From Puffinus mauretanicus (Eukaryota; Chordata; Aves; Procellariiformes; Procellariidae): a stretch of 64,000 bases of DNA. Position 1 is the stretch's first letter. The number at the start of each line of letters is the position of its first letter. The notes beneath the pieces were generated by a model. The model saw only the letters and a program-made list of their open reading frames with translations. It was not told the origin of the DNA and ran no database searches. The position numbers and the translations under genes are program-made. Where the stretch lies: NCBI GenBank assembly GCA_023333565.1, contig JAJKFH010004053.1:2356001-2420000 (forward strand). The letters are read 5' to 3'. This document shows positions 12,959 to 24,339 of this stretch, one piece after another.

Positions 12959-12963
12959 ACCTC
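12959..12963. repeat. 3' target-site duplication of the solo LTR
   Basis: ACCTC, an exact copy of 12,436-12,440, follows the terminal CA of the LTR. Confidence 0.85.
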
Positions 12964-14680
12964 TAAAAGATCATCTGGGAAAAATCTGAAACATGATAGA
13001 GACAAAAAAGGTCAAAATTTCAAATCATAACACTTCTGGAACTTTTGTTGACTCCCAAGCAATATTTTGAAGGGTTTTTTAATGCCTTTTAAGCTTTCTA
13101 CTTTATCTTTGATCCTAATGTGGTAGCTTCTTGGTCAAAGCAATATTCTAAAATAAATGTAGTAATTGACTGTAATTGTAGTAGGAGCTGGTTGCAGCAA
13201 TAACTCTACACTAGTAATGGTGTTGTAATCAAATAAGGAAACAGGCCAACCTTCCCTCATTCCCTTCTGCTTTTTTCCTTCATGCTTGAAATTACTCACA
13301 TCTTTCTGGATATTTGTTCTCCCAAGCCTTCTTCAGGACTTCCCTTATCTCTACCTTTTCCTCACTGCAAAGCAGTTTTGCCTGGAATAATGATTACAAA
13401 GATGATCACAGCTATGAAATGGCATCCTTACAGGAAACATTTAAATGGAATGGCACTCTTCAGCCTAGATGACAGATATCTAAGGGAAGATATTTCAAGT
13501 TTACACACTTCTCTGAGTTTTTAATGGGCAAGGAGAGAAGGGATGTTCAAAATAACTAAAGGAAGGTGCCTATCTATCACTGCATGTAACTAAGTTATTG
13601 TAACTAAGCATGTCCTAACTAAAACATGTTGCATATGCCAAAAGTTTGCATGGATTCAACAACCAACTGGAAGAAAAACAAACAAACAAACACAAAACCC
13701 CAACCATTAAGGGTTATTTGATACAAAAACAATACCTCTGTCTAAAGTTTGTGAGTTGGAAATTGTTGGAGCCTGAGAGATTCCTATTCCCAAGCCATCC
13801 ATTTGTGACCACTGTCACAAACAATTTAAGAACCTTTGATGTGACCTGGTAGGTCAATCTTGTGCTCCTCTGTGTATCTGCTCTCTGAGCTGTCTCTGTT
13901 TTCCACTTGGCTCCTTGCTTCCGCTTTGAAGCCATGTTTATAATCTCTTCCTTCATTACCTTTGACTAGTTATTTGAGGATAAGTTTGTGGTCATTTCTG
14001 CTGCTGAGGTATGAAGTTAAAAGAGATTCCCTGAAAAGCTGACAAAATGACTTGTTTGGTAGGCATTAGAACAGTTAAGAAACATCTGTGATACTATATG
14101 CTTGCTGGAAGAAGACAGCAGAGATGCTTCCAGCACAACATTACTTCAGTCCTGCTTGTCCTTCCCCCTCAAAGTTTCAGCCCAGGGTTTTACAATTAAG
14201 CCAATTTAGAGCATTTTTTAGGAAAATGTGTTACTCACATCATTCCTGTTACTTTGTCTTCCTAGAAACACTTCGTAACCTACTCACTTCAGTGCCAAAT
14301 CTAGCTGCTCTGTAGTAACTTCCAATATCAAGTCACATTCTTGGTTCCCAAGACCACTTGACACACATGTTTTTCAGGTCACCAGAACACATCTGACAAG
14401 AGCCGCCTCAGGTCTGAGAAGAGGTAGCTTTTAGCTTCTCCAGCTGAGCTCTTTTGTTCCATTTCCTGAACAAGATGTTGTTGACAAACACTTAGGAAGT
14501 ACTAGGAAACGGGAGCACTGTGATGCCAAGCAACATTGCTCCTGCTGGGGAATCTCTCACTGCTTAACTTGGAATTTAACAAAGATAAACCTCTAAATAC
14601 TCCCATGCAGACCTCAACTATAGTTGGCTCCTGCCAATTTCAACAGAGCTGAACCTGAACTTCAAAGGAGCAGATTATGT
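12964..14680. other. non-coding DNA between the LTR and the old CR1
   Basis: Nothing recognised apart from a short AAAC microsatellite at about 13,675-13,697. Several 70-80 codon frames overlap on opposite strands and show no coding character. Confidence 0.55.
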
Positions 14681-16540
14681 TTTTTTCAGCAGTGTGGTAG
14701 GTATGATCCCCTGGAAGGCAGCTCTGAAGGGAAAAGGAGCTCAGGAAATCTATCAGGCCTTTAAGGACAGCTTCCCCCAAATGCAAGAACAGTCCATCCC
14801 AATGCTCAGGAAAAGCAGTAAAGGTACCAGGAGACCAGCCTGAATAAACAGCAAATTCCTGGTGGAGGTCCAGTACAGAAAGGCAGTACATAGAATTGGA
14901 AGCACAGGACAGGCTACAAATGAGGAATTTAGAAACACTGTCTGGCCACGGAGGGATAATGTTAGGAGCGCCAAAGCTCAGCTGTAGTTAAGGCTTGCAA
15001 GGGGCCTTGAGGATGACAAGCAGAACTTCTACTGATACATTAGTAGCAAAAAGCTGAACAAGGTAAACTAGGTGGACCCATTGCTCAATGATTAAGGTAA
15101 TTTAGTGACTGGAGACAAGATAAGGCTGAGATATTCAATGCCATATTTGTCTCAGTCTTCACCAGGAAAGTATCCAAGGCCTCTGTGCTTGCAGGCAGGG
15201 TTCAAGGAGAGAACTACCAGCAATGCGTGAAGGTCAGGTCAGGAATTATTTGAGAGAACTTGACCCATGAGAGTCCAAGAGGCCTGCATCCAAGTCACTG
15301 ATAAAAACTGGCTGATGTCCTTGCAAGGCCACTGTCTTTTAGAGATCAATGGAGGTCTCTGACTGTAGAAAGGCAAATGTTGCCCTCATTTTCAAAAAAC
15401 ACCAAAAGGATGATGCATGATGCAGAGCACTACAAGCTGGTCAGTCTCAGTTTGGTTCTTTGGAACATATGGAGCAAGTCCTCCCGAAACATATTTCTGG
15501 TCACAAGAAGAAGGTTACTGTGAAGTCAGTGTGGATTTACTAATGGTAAATCATACTTGACAAACCTGATTGCCTTTTGTGATGAAACTGGAGTTGTGGA
15601 CAAGGGAAAGCAGTGAATGTCATTTATTTTGACTTTAGCAAGGCTTTGGACACTGTCTGCCACAATATTCTCATACCCAATTTGGGATATTATGGTCTGG
15701 ATGGGTGGAAACTACTGGTTGGATTATCAGGCTTAGAAGGCAGTGCTTAATGGGTCATGCTTTATCAGGCAGCAGGTAACGAGAGGAATACCACAACGGA
15801 TTTGTCCTATTTAACAACTTTATCAACATCCTGAAGGAGGTGACAGAGTGTGCTCTTGTCAAGTTTCCAGGTGACATCATACTGGGTGGTCAGTTGGTAT
15901 AGTCAAGGGGCAGGACTGACATCCAGGGGGACCTAGACAGGAGGGAGGAATGCACTAACAGAAACCCTATGAAATTCATGAAGACAAATGCAAAGTCCTG
16001 TATGTGGGAAAGAAAAGCCTCTGGCAATGAGACAGGGTGGGTACTGGGTGCCCAAGGAGCTGCTCTGCAGGAAGGGCCGTGGTGTTTGTGGAGGACAGTG
16101 GGCTGAACGGGAGCCAACAGTGTGCCCCAGCAGCGTGGCAGGTTATTACAACTTCTTGGGCTTCATTAATAGGATCACAACCAGCAGATCAAAGGGAGTG
16201 ATTTTGCCCTTTACTTGGCACTTGTTAAACTACATTTGGACTACTGCACTCAGTTTTGGGCATCCAAGTACAGGAAAGACATCAGTAAACTGGAGCAAGT
16301 TCAGTGGAGGGATACAAATTCAGTCAGGGCTTGAGCAGTTGCTCTGTGAGGGAAGGCTGTGGTACCAGGACTGACTTAGCCTGGAGACAAGATGGTTTCA
16401 GGGACACCCAACAGCAGCCCCTGGTACCTGCAGGGAGGTTATGGAGAGGATGGAGCTGGGTTTTTCACAGTGGTGCATGGTGGGAGGATAAGAATCAACA
16501 GGCACAAGTTGAAACAAGAAAGGTTCCAACTGGATAAACA
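14681..16540 (+). mobile_element. ancient, 5'- and 3'-truncated CR1 LINE (ORF2 remnant)
   Basis: Conceptual translation across several frames gives the CR1 ORF2 order: the segment between endonuclease and reverse transcriptase (around 14,700-15,300), then a reverse transcriptase core with FDFSKALDTV at 15,628-15,657 matching motif A. At motif C, CR1 normally has KFADD; here 15,861-15,875 reads KFPGD, so one catalytic aspartate is gone. Many stops and frameshifts interrupt the frame. The match fades near 16,540 at a sequence equivalent to the late ORF2 region, and no CR1 3' UTR or octamer tail follows. It is far more diverged than the CR1 at 61.5 kb, so it belongs to an older insertion wave. 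Boundaries are by eye, to about 50 bases. Confidence 0.85.
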
Positions 16541-17760
16541 AACTTAATAGACAACTGGGTAAAAGGAATGACATTTCCAATGGCTATAATAATTCTGACT
16601 GGTTCTCTTCTTTCTTAATTAAATTTGGACAAGTCTTTTAGGAAGGTCAATTGTCACCAATATTAATAAAGTCAAGATCATCACACCTGCAATATTGCAG
16701 CTGAATATATGCTTCTGTGCTGTGATAGAGATATAGTTCATCCTAGCACTAGGCAGTCTAAAAATCTGAGAAAAAAAATGGGCTAGAGTTCCATCATAAA
16801 TCAAGTGGAAACTACGCTATCCAGATCTGGACTCTGTTCATCTGACCTGCTGTCTGCAAATCTGCTGTCTGCCTCAAAATGTCTGTTTTAGAAAAAGCAC
16901 AAGTAAATCATACACACTGTGACCACCGAAAACAAACAAAAAACCCCTACTCATTTATTTGAAGGTAAGCTTTGATTTTAAAAGGATCAAGTTTAACTTG
17001 AACTGAAGCTGAACTAAAAAGAAAGTTATTAAGTTGGGAGTAATAAAAGCTAAGGCCTAACATGTCCAGAATGAATATTTTTATCAGAGCAGTAGTCCTG
17101 TTACTGTTTATTTATAAGTGTGCAGTACATGCAGTTTTCCAAATATTTCCAAAACAGAAAGAAGTCATAATCTGGGAATTCAAGATTAAAACATAGTTAT
17201 AAGATAGGACCTCCCCCCCTAAACAAAACAGAACAACAAAACCATGAAAAAAATTGTAGATTGGGAGAAAGAATAGATGTAGCAAAAGTGATTTGGAGCC
17301 TGACAGCACAAACTGAAGTGTTTTTGTAAAAAGCATTGGAAATGTGAGCTGGCAGAAGGAACTCAAACTCATTGATTTAAAGGAATTTAACAGCTGTACC
17401 ATCCTAAGTCAGTGTTGTTTCCTTATCTAGGGAATGACATCAGCTGTTTTATCACATACTCCACTTTACTGAATCCAAAAGGCAACATTCAGATCACCAC
17501 ATGGCAGTCTTGGGGTGGGCAGAGGATGAAGAAGAGAGAGGAGAATTCACAATTTGGTCCTACTTCTCTGAATTCAACCACTTAAGAACAGTTCCTTGAT
17601 GCAAACTGTTTACTGATACAGTAACATAATGCAAAGACGAGGGTGAACTTTCAGCTGTGCTGCTTAGCATCTGCTAGGTTACATTCTTCAGACCATACCC
17701 ATTCCCAGAGTTTGTGCCCATCAAGGAAAGCTGACCCACTTACATGAACCCCCTCTCATC

Positions 17761-17847
17761 ATGGGACACTTGCAGAAATTAAAGAATATGGGAGAACCAG
17801 TGGCCAATGTCATGGAGCGCCTGTTTGCCGTTGCTAACTCAGCCTAA
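17761..17847 (+). CDS. 28-codon coding-like mini frame, doubtful
   Basis: An ATG-to-TAA frame of 28 codons (opening MGHLQKLKNMG, ending FAVANSA) has balanced codon use unlike the surrounding AT-rich DNA. A CAG within it at 17,773-17,775 could be a weak acceptor, which would make it a terminal exon tail. No family is recognised and no partner exon found. The length is well within chance. Confidence 0.12.
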   Translation: MGHLQKLKNMGEPVANVMERLFAVANSA

Positions 17848-17923
17848 GAAAGAATGATGGCAATCACCATGTCTAACTAGGATCATGTTGGTCAATAATC
17901 TTTTCACTGAACTGAGTGAATAA

Positions 17924-17957
17924 GTTCAGGGAACCCTAAGGTTCAGGGAACCCTAGC
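17924..17957. repeat. 17-bp tandem duplication
   Basis: GTTCAGGGAACCCTAAG is followed at once by a second copy differing only in its last two bases. A short slippage-type duplication with no further copies. Confidence 0.85.
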
Positions 17958-19104
17958 TTTAGAAGTGAGACAGAGAACACAGATCTTGGAAGAGGTGTCC
18001 AGACCTTAGAAAAGTGGAGGATTTTATCCTTATTCAGATTCAGACTCTGAAAGATGAATGTGGGTGCTCTGTTTCTGAATCCAGGAGAGCCTGTGAACGC
18101 TTCTTCTTTACCCTTTCTACTCTACATCGTCCTTCTCCAGGCAGAGTGAAATGACAGTAGATCATCTTTGGCAAATTGTATACAGGGCTTGTAATTAGAA
18201 GAAAACTTCTGAACTCAAGATTGCTTCAAACCTCTCAAGCATTTTATGAGGTACTTAAAATGAGATTAAAGTAATCATCATCAATATGCCATTTTAATCT
18301 CTAAGAAAAATAGTCATGTTGGCAGTTTGATAACTATTCCAGTTGTTCAAGACTGCTCAGATTTAAATATATCCTTAGGAGCCACAAGCTCTTGCACATT
18401 TAGATGCAGGTCTTCTCTGCCAAGGAAACATCATTATTGTCACTTATAATAAAGCATTGACAGCCATTTGCAATATGTTTTATCCTCAAGTATCGGGGTA
18501 ATAACAGCACAATTTTCTTACTGATGAGCAACAAAGAGCTGTACAGGAAATTTTAATTTGATTGAGACAAAAGTTTTGTGGGAGAAACTAATACCCATTA
18601 AGTTTCTAACGAGAAAATGTGGGTAGATATGTAGGCTTAGATATCTATCCTATTTTTCCACCTTTCTTTAATCTGTATCTTTTCAAATTATTCCCATTAT
18701 GTATCACTAATGGTATTGCAGAGATGTTCCAGACAAGACTGGGAGCTGATCATGCTAGGGATTATATAAACACAAGGAAAGTTGGTTACTGCCACAGAGA
18801 TATGTTGATACCAAGGTCAGCTGTATCCTAGGAAAAAACCTGGGTTCAGCAGTCAGTTCTCAGGGGTGGTTACACGGCTGTGATTTTGCTGCATGGCAAT
18901 AACACTTAACCATCTGCTGTTGAGTCTGGCTTTTCTGAAGTGGAGACATATCCCTTGAGGACAGATAGTAGATGAGGTTGTGAAACTAATAAATGTTATA
19001 TATGAGTCCAAGTTGATGGATAAAAAGGAGAAGGCCTTGACTGAGACAAAGGTAATACGTCATGAAAAGGCTTAAGCTTTAATAGACCTAGTAGTAAGAC
19101 ACCA

Positions 19105-19216
19105 TTAGTGGACATTGAGCATTTCAGATAAGGTTTCACAGGAAAATTCCTGATAACTCCGTGTAAAGGCTGCTTGGAAGATTATGGTTACAATCTCATT
19201 CCCCACTCCACCTCTG
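19105..19216 (-). CDS. weak candidate terminal exon, protein not recognised
   Basis: On the minus strand a CTTCC-rich pyrimidine tract ends in TTCAG (the acceptor is at 19,217-19,218), followed by 36 open codons and TAA at 19,105. The tail starts RGGVGNEIVTIIFQ and ends SEMLNVH. Open reading actually continues upstream through the supposed acceptor for about 85 further codons. The segment is therefore either one 121-codon open stretch or an exon with a lucky upstream. Nothing recognisable is encoded. It could also be a conserved non-coding element. Confidence 0.2.
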
Positions 19217-21325
19217 CTGAAGGAAGGGGAAGCTCTAAGTTTGCTGTAGTTGGCAAGAGTCAGATGTAACTTGCTCTCCGTTGATTTGTCAAGCTGATTT
19301 ATCAAACTTGAAATGAGACGGTGCAATCTTGATGCTGTTCCAATCAAACATTGGCAAGCACCTGGCCCAGCTCCTCTGCAGCAATCCTGACAGGCTGCCT
19401 TAGATCCAGAGCACTCTTTTCTTTGGCAGAGAAATTCAAACTGTCTTGCGTTACAAATCAGAAATGCCACAAGATATTGAAATCCTTCGTGAGTCTACTA
19501 TTCTCTGTCCAATGCTGCTTTCTGCTCTATATACCCTGGCTATCAGCCAACAAGAGATTTCCTTAGATTGAAAAATCCTGTGCCAGCTGGATTCACCAGG
19601 TCCATGGCCTCCTTGTACTATTAGAGTGGCACAGCAGGCCTCTAAGGCTTGTGAGAAACAAGCCTTGAATCTCCAAGCAAAAGATCAGGGAACCTCTCTG
19701 CAGGATTTTTTTTTTTAGCAGATGGAGATAAAAGTCAGCACTTGCCCATTGACAGTCATTGTTATTTATTTTTATCAAAAAGGAACTTTTGAGGACCAGA
19801 TTGTTTTAGAAAAAACTTATTTGAAAACAACTGTGAAAGTAACTCCTGGTGTCATGGTATCAGAGAAGAAATGGTGATGAAGGATACCAAGCCCTTCTCT
19901 TCTTAGCATAGGACTATGCAAAATTGAATCCAGCTATGGTCCAGGTGAGTGGCTGTATGACTGGACGTGCTACCACACCTACCAATGCTGTAGCTGTGTG
20001 ATCTCCTGGTACTCCTGCTAATTCTTTACCTATTCTTGAGGCTCCACTGTAGAATGATTTTAAATGAGCACACCAAACACTTCAGTTAACACTGTCTGTC
20101 AACAAGCAGGTGTTTTGCAAGCAATTTCCCAGAAGTGTCATTGTTACATTGTGCATTAATGAACCATACAATCACTTGTGTCACAGGACACATGCCAAGT
20201 CCCAAATTGAACCTATTTCCGTAAGTAGCAGGTTCAAAAAACTAAATAAAGTTCTGAAGGTTTGGAATATGTGGCTATCCTATCATTCCCAAGGTTTGTT
20301 ATTTTGTCCACTCGTATACAAATTCTGACTAGAACCACAAGCATACTGAAATCATATGGGAGAAAAACTGATTGCACCATACCTGCATCTCCAGGGAAAC
20401 AGAGAAGACTCTACAGAGAGGAAGGAAAGGAAAGTCTGTGCACAGTACTGTGACTCCAGCTCAAGTCTGTAGACTCCAAAGACTGGAATTATTCAAGAGT
20501 TCTTGGTATGAACACTTTTGGAAAAGTCTTAATTACTAGCCAGATATTGAAAGCTTGAATATCAAAGAAGAAAGGAAAATACTTAGCAGCGCTATGTGGG
20601 TTATTTTAAATGACTCTCTATTCTCCAGAAGGCAGCCTAGGTATCCAACAGGTATTACTCTAAATAGAAAACAAGCAGAGAAAGAGACCTATGAGTAGTT
20701 GTTTTGTATATATACAGAGTTATCCTTGACACTCAGGCTTCTTGTACAAGCCCAAATTAATCATAGTTGGAATGTGCATAAAATCAATTCCTATGGTAGG
20801 AATCGACCAAGGACTGTGGTCCTTTTCTGGTCCTACAAGAAGTAGGAAAGTTGTTTAGCCAGAATAGTTGTACCAAGCCAAATTCCATTTAAGCCACTTT
20901 CCTCTGTCCATCATTGGCTTATGTGAATGCCTAAAGGGGCATACAAGAGCTGGGGAACAGATATGGTGGATTTTTGCCTGGGATTACTTTCCTAGTCTTC
21001 AGCAACTTGTGTCTCAAAGACTTCCTGAGCTAGAAGTAAAGTCTTTGTTTCCAAGCTAGAGGTAATGCCTCTTCTGTCCTACACCCTTGGTAAGTGTATT
21101 ATTACATACACACTGCATCTGTGTCCTAAAGCTTTGGGGTTGTTGGTGTTCTGAAAAAATACATAATTAGGCTAAATTTAGAAATATTTTCCTTGCTTTT
21201 CATAATTGAAGGCTGAAGTGGTGGCTATCGCCCAAAGGGTCTACTTTGTGAACTGAATGAAGCGGTCTGTTTCTGGGAAAAAAAAAATCATGTGCTGAAA
21301 GACTCCAGTATGCTGTATTCACCTG

Positions 21326-21577
21326 GGGATGGGACGAGGGGTGGGGACTTGTAGCAGATCTGAAGGAGCATTCTGGTATTTTGTATTTCCATTCTTGCCT
21401 TTCTACACTGCAAAATGTTCATTTAATGTCGTCACTCCATGGAGGATGATGGGATTGGATGAGGGGTAGAGACCTATATCACATTTGAAGGAGCATTCTG
21501 ACATTTTCTATTTCTGTCCTTGCCTTTCAACACTGCAAAATGTTCTTTTAATGTTATTCCTCTGTGGAGGACATGAT
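21326..21577. repeat. tandem duplication of a ~125-bp unit, two diverged copies
   Basis: Copy one covers 21,326-21,450 and copy two 21,451-21,577. Both run from a GGGAT...GAGGGGT start through GAAGGAGCATTCTG and CACTGCAAAATGTTC to an end in GGAGGA..ATGAT. By eye they agree at roughly four of five positions, so the duplication is old. The unit has no coding frame and no resemblance to a transposon that I recognise. There is no third copy. Confidence 0.9.
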
Positions 21578-24180
21578 AAAACCTTGCTGGAGGAGCATTA
21601 TTAATCAATTTTCACTATTCTATTGAGCCCACTGTGGTACAAGGAACCTTGTGCTGCTTCCCTTGCTCTTCTACAAGAACACGGGCTCTCTTATTTTTAC
21701 TGTTGATGGACTTTTCAAGTATAATTGTCTTGTTTGCCCAAAACATGGACACATTGCTTGACAGGGCTAGTACCCACAACTATTTTTTTGTCAATAACTT
21801 GCTCCTTCTTATTTAGTTTTGTTTTTTCTCTGTTTTCCCTAATTCTGTTTATACAATGAGCTGCTCTATGGACTAGCTGATCACTGGACACTGATTTAAA
21901 TCAGTAGTTTAAATCATGCAGCAGACCTTGCAATAGAGCTTGAAATACAGTTAAACTGGGTTTTGATGTATGTGGAGCTTCTGCTACATCAGATTCTTCC
22001 TAGGCGCTCTGGTCATGTTCATGAGAAAGGGAAAGTCATTTGTCATGATTTTAAGTGACAAGTTTTTAAAAGTTCAGGTTTTTTATTGAGTCATGGTTTA
22101 TAAAGGTAATGTTCAATGGTTATCACTATTTCTTCAGAAAGTCACATAACATAAAAAATATTCTGTTGAAAGCTCTGAATACAAACCTGATTGGCTTCCA
22201 GTGAGTTATCACAAAGAGATGGAAGCAAAGAAAAACCAAAGAAATGTACACCATTTTTTCTTATATTACTGATGTCTGTCCAACAGCTATAGAGCAAGAC
22301 TGAAATGATAATCAACCTCATAATGTATATTTCAGAAGTTTTCTTGTGCACCTTGGCACAGAGGTCCAGTGTATAGAAGCCTGATGTAATTTTTTTATTG
22401 AATTCCACACCAGGTGTTCTCATAAAATTAAGTGGGAAATATTGCAACACTTACAGCATATTCTGTCTTAAATCTTACTGTTTCAAAGCTCTCAGAGCTA
22501 GTCTTGTTAGACCTGCTTTCACAACTTATTAATGTCATTCAAAAATAATGAGCATATTGAATTTATTTTATAAAATGTGAATAAAGTAGAAATAAGTAGG
22601 AGTTCTAATACCAGTGCAACTCCTTTGTCATCAGATACATTGCCAATGTTCTCTTTTCATATGGGATATAGAAGTGATTTCTAAAGCAATACAATAACCA
22701 TGAAAGAAGAGCTGTGCATCTTAGGTACCTCCAATCCTCATTGTTTTATATAGCCATTATCTCTAAATTCTGCAATACAATGCAAGTACTCTCTTGTGCA
22801 AAAGTGTTTACAGAACATCCATAATAAAGGTGTGCAGACTGGAAACTAAAGAAGAAAATAATTATTAGACTGTTTCTCAAAACAACATTCAGATATTAGT
22901 TATTTCTTCATGTGATTTTGCAGTATAGCTCTAGAGACATCAGAAAACTAAATTGAGCAATATCATCCCTGACAGGAAACAAGGAGACAAGCAGACTTCA
23001 TTTACAGAGGCATATACAACAGAGAAGTTCGGAATAAGAAATGAACAAATTCATCTTTGATCTCGAAAGTCATGTAAGGTCAATCGACCTATAGCAGGAA
23101 TAGATCCCAACTAATAAGGACTGTAATAACACATATTTACATATTAGAATGGAATATTCTTCCACTCTGTAAAAACAATAGGGAAGAATAGCATATTTTA
23201 TGGAGGCTGAATCAGTTTATTGTGATCTACTGAAAAATTAGAAGGGGAAGAATAGAATTAATGCTCAAATACGTGAAGTGTAACAAATTAGTAGAATTTA
23301 TGGAAGTTTCTCACACGTCTGCATCAGCCTAGATGGTAGGATCTTTAGACTTCTCTTCTTGACTGGCTCCAGCCTGGCCACCAACGCAGTCAGAGGCAAG
23401 ACAGAGTCCACAGTGATCCCAAGCCAAGAGGAAATTTCCTCGGCAGGCTAGCTTTCTACAACAGCCCAGCTGCTTTCCAGACCAGTTTCTTTATGTCGCA
23501 GAAGTGGAGCCCAAAGGTGAATAAGGAAAAAGGGAAAGGAATGAAGCCTGCAGTGGGGACTCCAACATTTGTACCCTAGGATGTGTTTAACACCTTTATT
23601 CTTCTCTCCACTGCAAAGTATTAGCTGTTAATTTTATAAGGTTACTCTAACGCAGAGGCAATGTGAGAGGACGCCAGGCTGACCATTATGTCTACATCAT
23701 TGGTATGTATTTCATTTCATTCTGCTTTTTACTGTTCCCTGGGGTTGATTCTTTGCCTACTCATTTACAGACTGTCTTCTTTTCTTCTTCCTTTTGTCTG
23801 TTTCTCCCTTCTCCTAGCATTCCTTTCTCAGATTTCAGTTATTATCTCCCCTATAGTTCTTACTCTTTTTGCTCACTTTTGCTCTTTTTTTCACTCTTTA
23901 GCATCCCCTGCTTTGAAAGCATCCTCCTTCTATTAGTACATTATCTCACTCTCCACTCTAATATTGAATTCCTACTGCTACCCCTTTCTACCTTATCTGA
24001 AAGGGAAATAACACCACCACCACCACAGGCTTTGAAGAGAAATTATCAAAATGCACTGCACTTAGACAAACTCAGATTTGATCTAACAGTAACTTTATAT
24101 GTAATTCAGCAACTAACTTACAATAACATGACTCAGAAGAGAAAATCATGCGGTAAAACATTACATTGAATGGGAAATGA
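21578..24180. other. non-coding DNA; pyrimidine-rich tract at the right
   Basis: Nothing recognised up to about 23,660. From there to about 24,000 the + strand is strongly pyrimidine-biased (TTC/CTC/TCC repeats). That bias alone explains a long stop-free stretch with Ser/Leu/Phe-rich translation. Confidence 0.55.
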
Positions 24181-24339
24181 TTCAGTGAAAACATTATTCA
24201 GAGTAGGCAATTACTGAGTGAAGATATTATCCACAGCAGACAATTACTCAGTAAAAATATTATACAATGCAGGCAAATATTCAAGCAAACATTTGACAAG
24301 GACAGCAATTATTCAATAAACAATCATAATTGCACCCAA
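24181..24339. repeat. decayed minisatellite, about 5 units of 30-33 bp
   Basis: Five consecutive units start at 24,181, 24,211, 24,244, 24,277 and 24,309 with lengths of 30, 33, 33, 32 and 31 bases. Each follows the pattern TT(A)CTNAGTNAA..AATATTAT....GCAGNCAA. Units two and three are the most alike. A still weaker unit may precede at 24,151-24,180. Divergence is high, so the array is old. It does not show CRISPR-like invariant repeats. Confidence 0.8.

Larger units (their letters stand above)
16541..21325. other. non-coding DNA with weak exon-like patches
   Basis: Mostly AT-rich, with no named repeat. It holds the weak coding candidates at 17,761 and 19,105 listed separately. Another splice-like pair on the minus strand near 20,385-20,412 (excellent pyrimidine tract, 28 bases, then GTATGG) is too short to interpret. 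Confidence 0.5.

Noticed and set aside
12541..12966. 141-codon open frame on +
   Set aside because: It lies wholly inside and across the end of the solo LTR, which is non-coding; translation follows LTR sequence.
15988..16374. 128-codon open frame on +
   Set aside because: It lies inside the ancient CR1 copy in a frame unrelated to ORF2; it is a by-product of decay.
23663..24169. 168-codon open frame on +
   Set aside because: The translation is a run of Ser/Leu/Phe/Pro caused by pyrimidine-rich DNA, where stop codons are rare; no domain or plausible start.
24181..24339. CRISPR array
   Set aside because: Units are diverged along their whole length, with no constant repeat alternating with unique spacers, and the DNA is avian.
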